From NCBI GenBank assembly GCA_048526005.1, contig DBFVEH010000008.1:1-43692 (forward strand): DNA of 43,692 bases, written 5' to 3'. The notes under the pieces are model-generated. The model did no database searches. It saw nothing but the letters and a program-made list of their open reading frames with translations, and was not told the origin of the DNA. Made by a program: the position numbers and the translations under genes. The stretch is from QALR01 sp900552255. Lineage in GTDB: Bacteria; Bacillota; Clostridia; Oscillospirales; CAG-272. Numbering within the stretch: position 1 is the stretch's first letter; every line of letters starts with the position of its first letter. Below are positions 16,941-24,915 of the stretch, in pieces.

Positions 16941-17657
16941 TTATTTCGGAATATAATAGCCCTTTGAACGCTTGGTGATGATATATTCCGGCTCCGCCGG
17001 AACCTCCTCGATCTTCGTCCGCAGACGCGATATCGTGACGTCCACCGTTCGGATACCGCCGTAAAAGCCCTCGTAGCCCCAAACTTTCACAAGCAGCTCC
17101 TCGCGTTCAAACACCTCGTCGGCATGAGAAGCGAGAAAATAAAGCAGCTCGTATTCCTTATTGGAAAGCTCGATCTCCCGTCCGTTTTTGGTCACGGTAT
17201 AATTTTTATTGTCGATGACAAGCTCTCGAATGACGATTTTATCCTCGTCGCTTTCCGCAGGCGCGACCCTTTCCACGACCTCGCCGGAATACCGCCTGAT
17301 ATTCGCCTTGATTCTGGCCAGCAAAACCTTGATCGAAAACGGCTTTGTGACATAATCGTCCGCGCCGAGCTCAAGTCCCATGATCTTATCCGCCTCTTCC
17401 TCCTTCGCCGTCACCATGATGATCGGCGTGGAAAGCGTCTTTCGGATTTCCCGGCAGACGGAAAACCCGTCCCGCTTCGGGAGCATGAGATCGAGCAGAA
17501 TCAAATCGTAATCGCCGGAAAGCGCGAGCCGCAGCCCCTCTTCCCCGTCGGAGGCCACATCGCACAGATAGCCCGCCATCATCAGATTGATTTCAATGAC
17601 CTGCGAAATCTTTCGTTCATCCTCCACAACCAGAATTTTTTTCTTGCTTTCACTCAT
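16941..17657 (-). CDS. walR: OmpR-family response regulator, WalR type
   Basis: 238 residues. Receiver domain at about 7-120 with acidic pair E12-D13, phospho-acceptor Asp56 (LILLDLMLP), Thr in MVTAKE and Lys in VTKPFS; winged-helix DNA-binding domain at about 140-238 with the recognition helix in GIRTVDVTISRLRTKIE. It is followed after 32 bp by walK. WalR normally activates peptidoglycan hydrolase genes and is essential in many Firmicutes. ATG at 17657 is preceded by AGGGGAAA. A PhoP assignment is the main alternative. Confidence 0.88.
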   Translation of the reverse strand: MSESKKKILVVEDERKISQVIEINLMMAGYLCDVASDGEEGLRLALSGDYDLILLDLMLPKRDGFSVCREIRKTLSTPIIMVTAKEEEADKIMGLELGADDYVTKPFSIKVLLARIKANIRRYSGEVVERVAPAESDEDKIVIRELVIDNKNYTVTKNGREIELSNKEYELLYFLASHADEVFEREELLVKVWGYEGFYGGIRTVDVTISRLRTKIEEVPAEPEYIITKRSKGYYIPK

Positions 17658-17728
17658 AACAATTTCCCCTTTCGTCGGTCATTCGCAAGAGCTCCGCTCA
17701 AAAGCTTTTTAAAATTTAACGGAAATTT

Positions 17729-18841
17729 TCACGCACCTGCGCCGTCCAGCATGTATGCTACCACCAAATCCACAACAAGCCCGTAGCTCTTGATGCCCGC
17801 CGGCTGTCCGTGGGACGAAATATAGGCATCATTGATGGTCCCGGACACCTTGGAGGCGGTGCTTTCGCGGTATTTGTCGAAAAATGCGCTGTAGGAAGCG
17901 TATTCCGCCTTGATTTCCTCCGGCATGCGCAGTCTGGCCGCCGCATAAAGCTCCGTATCGGCGGAATAAAGCTTGTTCATCACCTCGTTCAAAACGTCGA
18001 CATATCCGCTGTAACGGACATAGGCGTCGTCGCTCATGGTGCAGACGAGAAAGGCGATGAAGTTCGCCTCGTCCTCCCTTGTGATCCCGCGCTGATGCGC
18101 CATTTCATGCGCCGCCGAGCTGATGACGATATAATCCGGATAATTCACGTTCACATTCGCCTCGCCCGTGAAGAAAGAGTAGACGCCGGAGGTATGCGTA
18201 TAGGTCCACGGCTCGCTGAGCAGAACGGGCTTGGTGCGCGAATAAAGCCTTTGGATCGACGGATATTGGTCACAAAGCCGGCTATACGCGGTATTCAGCT
18301 TTTCATTCATTTCACTGTAGGAAAACCGCATCGCGGAATAGGTCCCCTGCGGAAAAAACACATAAGGAAGCTCCGCCTCCGCCTTTTCGATCAGGGCGAT
18401 CGCGGTATCATATAATTCCTCGGCGGATACGTCGCGCCGGTCAAATCCGAGCTTTTCATCGATGGTTTCCCCGTAATATCCCGTTCCATAGCCGAAAATA
18501 AAAAGCGTGTAGACAAGAGAGACAACGGAAAGAAAACTCGCGAAGCAGCGGACTCCCAGCACCGCCGAGCGCCTGCCGCGGCGGATAATGGCATAGCAGA
18601 TCAGACCCACAAGGATCGGAGAGGCCAAAAGCAGGTACTCCGCTACGGAGAAAGGGATTAAATTGGTACACCAAGCGAGCACCGTGCGGATCACGACGCC
18701 GGAGGTGTTGTGAATAAAATCCGCGAGAGGCACGCTTCTCTTCGACACCGCCTCGACGATCAGCGCCAAAATAAAAAATGCAAAAAGAACCAGACACCAC
18801 AGAGGGACCCATTCTTTGATTTTCTTCCATATTTTTTTCAT
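17729..18841 (-). CDS. DUF3810-type membrane protein with HEXXH metallopeptidase motif
   Basis: 370 residues from ATG 18841; a GTG ten codons upstream has no ribosome site. Three hydrophobic helices (about 13-32, 68-95 and 102-122) precede a domain containing HEMAH at 245-249 followed by an acidic segment (GITREDEANF), the arrangement of zinc gluzincin-like peptidases. DUF3810 proteins share this and are found near cell-envelope genes, but no substrate is known. The gene lies 71 bp upstream of walR on the same strand with no terminator between, so it may be co-transcribed with the walRK cluster and act in envelope maintenance; that is inference. Confidence 0.75.
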   Translation of the reverse strand: MKKIWKKIKEWVPLWCLVLFAFFILALIVEAVSKRSVPLADFIHNTSGVVIRTVLAWCTNLIPFSVAEYLLLASPILVGLICYAIIRRGRRSAVLGVRCFASFLSVVSLVYTLFIFGYGTGYYGETIDEKLGFDRRDVSAEELYDTAIALIEKAEAELPYVFFPQGTYSAMRFSYSEMNEKLNTAYSRLCDQYPSIQRLYSRTKPVLLSEPWTYTHTSGVYSFFTGEANVNVNYPDYIVISSAAHEMAHQRGITREDEANFIAFLVCTMSDDAYVRYSGYVDVLNEVMNKLYSADTELYAAARLRMPEEIKAEYASYSAFFDKYRESTASKVSGTINDAYISSHGQPAGIKSYGLVVDLVVAYMLDGAGA

Positions 18842-18988
18842 ATAAGCCCGCCCGCCTTTCTTTTTTGCCACGGCGAAGCAAGGAAGCCGCCATGACGGTT
18901 ATCGATCGGTAATGATGCAGAAAAATGTTTATGCAAATGAAAGATTTCGCAACGTATGTCTTTATTTTATCAAGATTCTATTATAGTA

Positions 18989-19017
18989 ATCATATCACAA
19001 CCACGGAATTTTTTCAA
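18989..19017 (-). promoter_or_regulatory. Leftward sigma-A promoter of the DUF3810/walRK cluster
   Basis: On the minus strand TTGAAA (19012-19017), 17-bp spacer, TATGAT (18989-18994). The start would be near 18982, leaving a leader of about 140 nt. Confidence 0.65.
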
Positions 19018-19077
19018 TAGTTTTGTCCCGATCAAGAAGCTCCATACGATCTGCGGCAAATAAAGATGAAAAAAGTA

Positions 19078-19106
19078 TTGAATCCGACGTCTATTTGTGC
19101 TATACT
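19078..19106 (+). promoter_or_regulatory. Sigma-A promoter of radC
   Basis: TTGAAT (19078-19083), 17-bp spacer, TATACT (19101-19106). Start expected near 19113, about 108 nt before the radC ATG. Together with the leftward promoter at 18989-19017 this explains the 379-bp divergent gap 18842-19220; nothing else was recognised there. Confidence 0.65.
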
Positions 19107-19220
19107 GTCGATATACATGATATAATTACGATATCGTCGGCATACAAGACCGGTCGGTGTTTTTCATTTTCGCACGACGTGCCGTCAGGATAACCGGTTC
19201 AGCCGATACCGGAGGGACAG

Positions 19221-19880
19221 ATGATACACGAAAACCACAGAGAGCGCGTAAAGCGCCGGTTCCTTATCGAGGGACTTGACAATTTCGAGCCGCACAATGT
19301 GCTGGAGCTACTGCTCTTTTACTCGATCCCGCAAAGGGACACCAATGAGCTCGCCCACGAGCTGATCGAACGGTTCGGATCTCTCTCGGAGGTATTTGAC
19401 GCCTCCTTTGACGATCTGATAAGCGTGCCGGGAATCAAAGAACATTCCGCGGTGCTGATCAAAATGGTGCCTGCGCTTTCAAGGCGGTATGCGCTTGAAA
19501 AAAACCATACCACAGCTCCTCTTTCGAGCATGGAGAAGATCGGCGAATATCTTGTGAACAAATATGTCGGCATCAATGTGGAAACAGTCTTTCTTCTCCT
19601 CTTGGACAACAAATTCAATCTGATCGAATGCGTCAAGGTACACGAGGGCTCTGTCAATTCCTCTGCCATCACGCTCCGGCGCCTGATTGAGACGGCGCTC
19701 TTCAAGCGTGCCTCCATGGCCGTGCTCGCACACAATCATCCCTCCGGCGTCGCCCTGCCTTCCAGCGACGACCTCTTTACCACAAGAGAAATCAAGCGAG
19801 CCTTCGATTTGATGGAAATCAAGCTTTTAGCGCATATGATCGTCGCCGGAAACACCTATCTCAATATTCTGAAAAACTAA
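19221..19880 (+). CDS. radC: RadC family JAB/MPN domain protein
   Basis: 219 residues. N-terminal helix-hairpin-helix-like region (about 1-95, with LISVPGIKEHSA) and C-terminal JAMM domain (about 105-219). The metal-binding pattern is complete: Glu in VHEGSVNSS, then AHNHPSG followed by SSDD giving HXH-X7-D. RadC was named for a DNA repair phenotype that was later attributed to another gene, and its biochemical role is unsettled. GGAGGGACAG precedes the ATG. It is monocistronic. Confidence 0.93.
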   Translation: MIHENHRERVKRRFLIEGLDNFEPHNVLELLLFYSIPQRDTNELAHELIERFGSLSEVFDASFDDLISVPGIKEHSAVLIKMVPALSRRYALEKNHTTAPLSSMEKIGEYLVNKYVGINVETVFLLLLDNKFNLIECVKVHEGSVNSSAITLRRLIETALFKRASMAVLAHNHPSGVALPSSDDLFTTREIKRAFDLMEIKLLAHMIVAGNTYLNILKN

Positions 19881-19960
19881 TCCGATGGCAAAAAACGGCG
19901 GTTCCTTGGTTTGACATGATATTGACATCCGTGGACTTCTGATAACGCCTTCTTTTTATG

Positions 19961-19992
19961 AAACCGGCATATAGCTGCCGGCCTTTTATTTT
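19961..19992 (+). terminator. Weak terminator after radC
   Basis: Stem CCGGCA/TGCCGG (19964-19969 with 19976-19981) with a 6-nt loop, followed by CCTTTTATTTT. Short stem but a usable U-tract. Confidence 0.4.
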
Positions 19993-20070
19993 GGATAAAC
20001 CAAAAATTTTTCCAATTTCCTCATAATTTTTCATATTCCGGGCACGCTATGACAAAAGGAGGTTGTTTGA

Positions 20071-20700
20071 ATGAAAAAATTAACCGTTCGTGCAGGCGTT
20101 TTGATTCTCGCCTGCATGCTTTCCCTTGGTGCGATGACATCCGTTTTCGCCGCTTATGAGGACACCGATACGGCCGTCATAACGGGAAAAGGCACCGTGC
20201 TTGCCCCGGCCGATACCGCCGTTATCCATTTCTGTATTGAAACACATGCGAAAAAGGAAGACGCGGCCAAGATCAAAAACGATGAAATCATCGAAGCGGT
20301 AAGGGCGCTTATCGGAAATGCCGGCAGTTTGTCGGAGGAATCCTTCTTTTCTTTTGAGGAGCCGAATTCCGGGAAATATTCCGTCTCCCGCTGTATGTCT
20401 CTGACTACAAGCGACGTCGGTTCCGTACCGGAGCTGACGCAAAAAATGATCGACGCCGGCGTTACCGGCATCAACGGGACATGGTATACGGTCACAGCCG
20501 CGGCGCCCTATGAGGAAGAAGCGCTCCGTCTTGCCATCGAGAACGCGGAAAGCAAGGCCGCCGCACTCGGTCTTACCATGAGACTATCGGAAATCAACGA
20601 CTACGGCTGCTATCGCTTCTGCGGCAACGGCTGCGACATCGACGAAAACGGCAGGGTGGCGATCGAATGTAACGTGTCCGCCGTATACAAGCGCAGCTGA
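20071..20700 (+). CDS. Secreted SIMPL (DUF541) domain-like protein
   Basis: 209 residues with a clear signal peptide (MKKLTVRAG, hydrophobic to about residue 24, cleavage after SVFA at about 27). The mature part begins AVITGKGTVLAPADTAVIHFCIETHAKK, typical of SIMPL/DUF541 proteins, and ends with a strand-rich CNVSAVYKRS; KAAALGL within the helix is also typical. Function of bacterial members is not known; periplasmic or surface location is certain only from the signal peptide. AAAGGAGG lies 9 nt before the ATG. A strong terminator follows. Confidence 0.72.
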   Translation: MKKLTVRAGVLILACMLSLGAMTSVFAAYEDTDTAVITGKGTVLAPADTAVIHFCIETHAKKEDAAKIKNDEIIEAVRALIGNAGSLSEESFFSFEEPNSGKYSVSRCMSLTTSDVGSVPELTQKMIDAGVTGINGTWYTVTAAAPYEEEALRLAIENAESKAAALGLTMRLSEINDYGCYRFCGNGCDIDENGRVAIECNVSAVYKRS

Positions 20701-20739
20701 GCGGAGCCCCTGCAAAAGCATTTCCTTTATTTTATCAAA

Positions 20740-20777
20740 AAAACGACTGTATCTCCTCTCTCCGATACAGTCGTTTT
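20740..20777. terminator. Intrinsic terminator after the SIMPL-like gene
   Basis: Arms AAAACGACTGTATC (20740-20753) and GATACAGTCGTTTT (20764-20777), 14 perfect pairs, 10-nt loop. The A/T flanks allow action on both strands; the leftward gene 20872-21114 ends 95 bp away. Confidence 0.92.
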
Positions 20778-20871
20778 AATTTGCAATGTTTTCCGTTTTC
20801 ATAACAAGGGTATAATATCAAAGCGTTCCTTTCCTAATCCAAGTACAAATCCATAAAGAGCGCATGTAAGC

Positions 20872-21114
20872 TCATGCCAACCGCAGCACATCCGTAGCCT
20901 CGCAAAGCCAGTCGTAGATATACTCCTTCAAATGGCACAAAGACAATCCGTATTTCAGAATCCTGTCACGGAGCTCCTCGACCAATTTCCGATTGACGGA
21001 AATATCTTCAATTACGATTTTTTCGCCGTCCTCTTCCGCTGCGATGCCATAAGAAAGATATTCTCCGTTGTCCTCGTCAAAATAAGTCCCGCTGATGATC
21101 TCACAATTTGTCAT
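20872..21114 (-). CDS. Small DUF6514-like protein
   Basis: 80 residues, acidic N-terminal half (CEIISGTYFDEDNGEYLSYGI) and a helical C-terminal half ending HLKEYIYDWLCEATDVLRLA. This resembles the small clostridial proteins grouped as DUF6514, whose role is unknown. It has a promoter at 21178-21206 and is the only gene of its transcript. Start ATG at 21114 has a modest GGAAAAA upstream. Confidence 0.6.
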   Translation of the reverse strand: MTNCEIISGTYFDEDNGEYLSYGIAAEEDGEKIVIEDISVNRKLVEELRDRILKYGLSLCHLKEYIYDWLCEATDVLRLA

Positions 21115-21177
21115 ATGATGTTTTTCCTTTTTGTTTATAAATTTTTGTGATACAAATTGTTTTCTTGTCCCTGATAC

Positions 21178-21206
21178 AATATAATAATCATTTGATTTTT
21201 AGACAA
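21178..21206 (-). promoter_or_regulatory. Leftward promoter of the DUF6514-like gene
   Basis: On the minus strand TTGTCT (21201-21206), 17-bp spacer, TATATT (21178-21183), about 60 nt upstream of the ATG. Confidence 0.5.
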
Positions 21207-21235
21207 AGCATTTTACCAGCCATATGAATAGAGTG

Positions 21236-21280
21236 AAAAAAATCTCCGAAGACACTTTTATTGTGTTTTCGGAGATTTTT
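21236..21280. terminator. Intrinsic terminator for the leftward gene 21336-21773
   Basis: Stem AAAATCTCCGAA (21239-21250) with TTCGGAGATTTT (21268-21279), extended by ACAC/GTGT inside. Leftward reading gives a run of seven T's after the stem. Confidence 0.88.
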
Positions 21281-21335
21281 ATCTTTTACTAAAGTAAAAA
21301 ACCTATAAAATCATGAATCAACAATAAAAAGCTAT

Positions 21336-21773
21336 TTAAGGGTTACTGGACGCGTAATACGTTTCCGTATCCGATAAGGTAATCGGCTCCTCGTAGCCGT
21401 TATAGGTAACCGTAGCCTCAAGCACCAGCTTGTACTTCTGTCCGTCGATCGGGGTGAATGTTTCGCCAAAATTGACATCGTCATAATCGGCAGCCGCCCA
21501 AAAGTCTACCACGACATCGGACAATAAAAAGCGGACGCGATATAAGGTGAGTTTCGCATAAATTACACTTCCCTCATAACGAGCAGATACCGTTCCTCTT
21601 GCAACACCAGTACCATCTTCCATAAAGAAAATCTCACAAAAAGCTGATACCGTGTTATCCCACAGCGGCATGATCCCTCCTTCCCCTGAATTTCCCGCGC
21701 AGATCTGACAGGCAAGCAGCATGCAGACACACAGGATGACCGAAAAAATCCGTAAAAGCTTTCGTTTCATCAT
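21336..21773 (-). CDS. Secreted protein of unknown function
   Basis: 145 residues from ATG 21773 (a second ATG at 21770 is equally close to the AGGAGG). Signal peptide MMKRKLLRIFSVILCVCMLL with a hydrophobic core to about 24; LLACQ could be a lipobox-like cleavage site. The mature part is strand-rich (GTGVARGTVSARYEGSV, KYKLVLEATVTYNG) and Asp/Tyr-rich at the end, suggesting an immunoglobulin-like or beta-sandwich surface protein. I do not recognise the family. It lies downstream of a second sigma/anti-sigma operon and shares a 13-bp upstream motif with another site (see 21823-21835). Confidence 0.55.
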   Translation of the reverse strand: MMKRKLLRIFSVILCVCMLLACQICAGNSGEGGIMPLWDNTVSAFCEIFFMEDGTGVARGTVSARYEGSVIYAKLTLYRVRFLLSDVVVDFWAAADYDDVNFGETFTPIDGQKYKLVLEATVTYNGYEEPITLSDTETYYASSNP

Positions 21774-21910
21774 AAACCTCCTAAAATTTTCGCTTTCACC
21801 TATAATAACCGCGAAAACAATCAAAAGGTAACGCTGTTTTTACAAAAAATTCCCAAAAAATTCATATTCGTCAAAATCCAACAAATTCCATTAAAGGAAA
21901 TTATGCAACA

Positions 21911-22615
21911 TCACGAAACGCTTTCCGCCATTATTTTTAATTCTTCATAAGCAAGCTCACTCACGATATAATAAGTATAGGTACCGTCGGTCCACATGAC
22001 AACATTCTGTGTTTTCCGTTCATCGGGATATTCCAAATATTTGCCGCGATATTCATCGATGAAAATATCAGATAGCACTGCACCTTCAGAATCAAAATAC
22101 ATAGTAGCATATTTATTAAAATCTTGATAATATTTAATAAACTTACCCTCGTTGTTTACATATCTTATACTTCCATAATAGAAAGTCAAGTCTTCCCTCT
22201 CAATCTCATAGCCTTCCGGGATATAAGTCGGGGCATGATGCTCCATAGGATCTTTGAGAATGGCATTGCCATCGTCCGTAATCCCCACATATTGATCATA
22301 AAACTCCACCGCCAATTCTCTCACCGCGGCGCGGACATTGGGAAAACAGGCACAGCCGCACAGAACAAGTGAAAAAACGACCGCGATGCTTGCCGCCATC
22401 CGTCTTGCGGTAAAATGAGCAAAAACCATTTTCCTTCTCCATATCGGCCGACGGCCATTATGGGACAATATGTAACGGATATTCCGGCTATGCTCCTCCG
22501 AGAAACTGCATGGGATCTCATCAAAGCTTCGAAAAAGGGCAAGCTCCGACTCAAGGTCGCTGTCACAGGCAAGCGACATGGCAATGTCGAACAGATCGTC
22601 ATTCATCGTCGTCAT
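21911..22615 (-). CDS. Anti-sigma-like membrane protein, DUF4367-type
   Basis: 234 residues from ATG 22615 (GGGGTGATC upstream). An N-terminal cytoplasmic part of about 75 residues, one membrane helix near 78-98 (SIAVVFSLVLCGCACF), then an extracytoplasmic domain with PTYIPEGYEIE and a C-terminal YTYYIVSELAYEEL, features of DUF4367 proteins that commonly accompany ECF sigma factors. The start overlaps the sigma factor stop (22599), so the pair is translationally coupled. Role as its negative regulator is inferred. Confidence 0.65.
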   Translation of the reverse strand: MTTMNDDLFDIAMSLACDSDLESELALFRSFDEIPCSFSEEHSRNIRYILSHNGRRPIWRRKMVFAHFTARRMAASIAVVFSLVLCGCACFPNVRAAVRELAVEFYDQYVGITDDGNAILKDPMEHHAPTYIPEGYEIEREDLTFYYGSIRYVNNEGKFIKYYQDFNKYATMYFDSEGAVLSDIFIDEYRGKYLEYPDERKTQNVVMWTDGTYTYYIVSELAYEELKIMAESVS

Positions 22616-23159
22616 TTTGATCACCCCATTTCTTTTTAAGCGCATTCCTCGCTCTCATCAATTTCATTTTTGTATTGCCCTCTGTCATACCAAGAACACT
22701 GGCAATCTCCGAAATCGTATGGCCGAATTTATAATGCAGCGTCAAAAGATCACGATAATCATACGGCAGCTTATCGATCAAACCGTTCAGTCTGTCCGCG
22801 GTATCCTTCCGAATGACGTTTTCCACCATGTCCTCATCGGCCAAGATTTCGTCGAGATCGTCATAAGAACAATTCCGTTCTGCGATATTCTTGTTTTCAC
22901 GGTAAAGGGTAAACGCCACATTTTTCAAATAGACGAGCACCAGCTTTTCCGTATCCTTCCAAGGAAGAGACAAAAATACCCTTACGTTCTTGATAATTCT
23001 GATCATTGTTTCTTGAACGGCGTCTTCCGCATCATGCTCATTTCTCAAAATCGAATAGGCATAATTCTTCATTCTGAAAGCATATCTGTCATAAATTTCT
23101 TTTGCCGTACGACGTTCTTCTTCGTCTTCAATTGCTGATATCATCATTGCTAAGATCAA
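22599..23159 (-). CDS. ECF-type RNA polymerase sigma factor
   Basis: 186 residues from TTG 23159, 10 nt after GGAGG; an ATG at 23147 is the alternative. Region 2 is at about 20-85 (YAYSILRNEHDAEDAVQETMIRIIKN) and region 4 at about 120-180 (LPYDYRDLLTLHYKFGHTISEIASVLGMTEGNTKMKLMRARN). It is followed by and overlaps the membrane anti-sigma-like gene. Upstream a TATAAT -10 sits near 23200 without a convincing -35 hexamer. The regulon is unknown; a candidate shared motif is noted separately. Confidence 0.87.
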   Translation of the reverse strand: MILAMMISAIEDEEERRTAKEIYDRYAFRMKNYAYSILRNEHDAEDAVQETMIRIIKNVRVFLSLPWKDTEKLVLVYLKNVAFTLYRENKNIAERNCSYDDLDEILADEDMVENVIRKDTADRLNGLIDKLPYDYRDLLTLHYKFGHTISEIASVLGMTEGNTKMKLMRARNALKKKWGDQNDDDE

Positions 23160-23808
23160 TTTTACCGTTCCTCCATTTAACTGGTGCTTGTAATATTATA
23201 TCATAAAATGTCGAAAATGGAAGATTTTTCTTAAAATTGCCTTCATTTATTCTAAAAATTCCAACGTTCAACAGATTTGACATAACTTATCCCCTTTTAA
23301 AATGATGATAGTAAAAATATGATACCATCATGTCACCACAAACAGTGTAATGGACGGGGACCCTTTGGAACATGAAAAACAGAATCCTTCAATTTTATGA
23401 CAGAAAGAAAATCGTCAATATATCGTTTGGTAAAAGAAACAGGACTGTCTCAATCCGTCCGTTTAAAAGATCAGGCTCCATAATATCCATCGCAGCCGTG
23501 GAGAAAATACCTTGCAATAGATTTCGGCCTTTCTTTTATCCTGATCCTTTTAAAATGATGTAAGCTGCGTCCTGCGGGATGCAGAACGAAAGCAAGTCGT
23601 TTCCAGATCAAGTGTCCATTATTGTCAACATAAAATGCAATCATAAAAATTTCCATGGAAAGTAGAAGAGCATAAAACGCTCGTTCTACTACTTATAACT
23701 TTAAAAAATGAAAAAGGTAACGCTTTTTGTCGAATATTTTTCCATTATTCTTTATTTTCGTGAATTTTGACAAAAATTTGAAAAAATGATTGTTCAGTAT
23801 TTAGACAC
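23160..23808. other. Long intergenic region without a supported gene
   Basis: About 650 bp between divergent genes. Two copies of CCTTTTAAAATGATG occur at about 23293 and 23547; hairpins lie at about 23564-23583 (CTGCGTCC/GGATGCAG) and 23662-23689 (GTAGAAGAGC with GCTC-G-TTCTAC). Short frames 23372-23563 (+) and 23471-23656 (-) have no ribosome site or recognisable motif. It may hold the remains of a lost gene; I see no RNA gene of a known class. Confidence 0.4.
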
Positions 23809-23836
23809 TTGAAAAGTCAAAAATTTTATATATAAT
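23809..23836 (+). promoter_or_regulatory. Promoter of nrdG
   Basis: TTGAAA (23809-23814), 16-bp spacer, TATAAT (23831-23836). Leader about 80 nt. No NrdR-box-like pair was seen around it, unlike nrdD. Confidence 0.6.
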
Positions 23837-23922
23837 AGATAAAGGAGAAAAAGCTTTCAAAAAGCCCCTCCAACCGCATCACGGGAAGCGATTAGTACCA
23901 TACACGGAAACGGAGTTTCAAT

Positions 23923-24615
23923 ATGAAAATAAAAGGACTGCAAAAGCTCACCCTGCTCGATTACCCCGGCAAAGTCGCCTGTACCGTTTTTACGGGAGGC
24001 TGCAATTTCAGATGTCCCTTTTGTCATAACGCCTCTCTTGTACTGGATCCCGCTTCGGCAGGAACCATAGAACCCGACGAATTTTTCTCGTTTCTGGAAA
24101 AACGTGTCGGCATCCTCGACGGCGTATGTATCACCGGAGGGGAGCCGCTTCTCCACGACGATATCGACAGCTTCATCGCCGAAATCAAAGCGCTCGGCTA
24201 TTCGGTCAAGCTCGATACCAACGGCAGCTTCCCGGATAAGCTGAAATCGCTCGTCGAAAGGAAGCTTGTCGATTACGTCGCCATGGATATCAAAAATTCC
24301 AAGGCCAAATACGCCGAAACAATCGGACTTCCTTCGTTTGATTTGTCGAAAATCGAGGAAAGCGTCCGCTTTCTTCTTTCCGGAGCCGTGCCGTATGAAT
24401 TCCGCACCACGGTGATACGCGAATTCCATACCAGGGAAAGTCTTTCCGAGGCGGCCAAATGGATCGCCGGCTGCGACCGATACTTTCTGCAAAGCTTCGT
24501 GAACTCCGGAGATCTCATCGACGGGAAGCTCACCGGCTTCACAAAAGCCGAAATGGAGGCGCTTGCCGATGCGGTACGCCCGATCCTTCCCGCGGTCGCG
24601 CTGCGCGGCGTTTGA
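23923..24615 (+). CDS. nrdG: Anaerobic ribonucleoside-triphosphate reductase activating protein
   Basis: 230-residue radical SAM enzyme that installs the glycyl radical on NrdD. The cluster motif GGCNFRCPFCHN carries the CX3CX2C cysteines; GVCITGGEPLLH is the SAM-binding glycine motif. The N-terminal KLTLLDYPGKVACTVFTGGC is typical of clostridial NrdG. It lies upstream of nrdD with its own promoter and terminator (24654-24682), the reverse of the common nrdD-nrdG order. A start at ATG 23923 has GGAAACGGAG upstream. Confidence 0.92.
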   Translation: MKIKGLQKLTLLDYPGKVACTVFTGGCNFRCPFCHNASLVLDPASAGTIEPDEFFSFLEKRVGILDGVCITGGEPLLHDDIDSFIAEIKALGYSVKLDTNGSFPDKLKSLVERKLVDYVAMDIKNSKAKYAETIGLPSFDLSKIEESVRFLLSGAVPYEFRTTVIREFHTRESLSEAAKWIAGCDRYFLQSFVNSGDLIDGKLTGFTKAEMEALADAVRPILPAVALRGV

Positions 24616-24653
24616 ACAAGCCAAGCGATTCTTCTTTCAAATATATATTAAAA

Positions 24654-24682
24654 GACGGAAGCCGCCGCTTCCGCCCTTTTTA
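24654..24682 (+). terminator. Terminator between nrdG and nrdD
   Basis: CGGAAGC (24656-24662) and GCTTCCG (24667-24673), loop CGCC, then CCCTTTTTATT. Confidence 0.82.
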
Positions 24683-24770
24683 TTCCGCAGCACGACAAAT
24701 ACATGGTTCGATTCTACCGAAAAAACACCGAAAAATATTTGTCAAAATTTTGCTTACTTCTTTGTGCAAC

Positions 24771-24817
24771 TTGCCACATCTTGTGTTTTTACAAAAAAAG
24801 ATCACTATATTTTGTGG
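24771..24817 (+). promoter_or_regulatory. Tandem NrdR boxes upstream of nrdD
   Basis: Two 16-bp sites, TTGCCACATCTTGTGT (24771-24786) and TCACTATATTTTGTGG (24802-24817), resemble the NrdR consensus acaCwATATcTTGTGT. Their start-to-start distance is 31 bp, three helical turns, as in known NrdR operators, and the second box ends 7 bp before the -35 hexamer. NrdR is the ATP/dATP-responsive repressor of ribonucleotide reductase genes; its gene is not in the window. The right halves match best; the left half of box 1 is degenerate. Confidence 0.72.
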
Positions 24818-24824
24818 TTTTCTA

Positions 24825-24853
24825 TTGACAAACATTTCTTTTGATGCTATGAT
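24825..24853 (+). promoter_or_regulatory. Sigma-A promoter of nrdD
   Basis: TTGACA (24825-24830), 17-bp spacer, TATGAT (24848-24853); start near 24860, about 56 nt before the ATG. Confidence 0.88.
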
Positions 24854-24915
24854 GTTACCATAGTTGCGACGGCACATTCCAAAAGCCCGTCCGACCCTAC
24901 ACTGCGAAAGGAACC

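Noticed and set aside
15091..17657. PhoPR phosphate two-component system
   Set aside because: The HAMP-PAS-HisKA kinase followed by two bitopic YycH/YycI-like proteins fits WalRK better, and no pst/phoU genes are nearby; PhoPR remains a minor alternative.
23372..23656. Short overlapping frames in the gap before nrdG
   Set aside because: No ribosome site, no motif, and frames on both strands over the same bases; not supported as genes.
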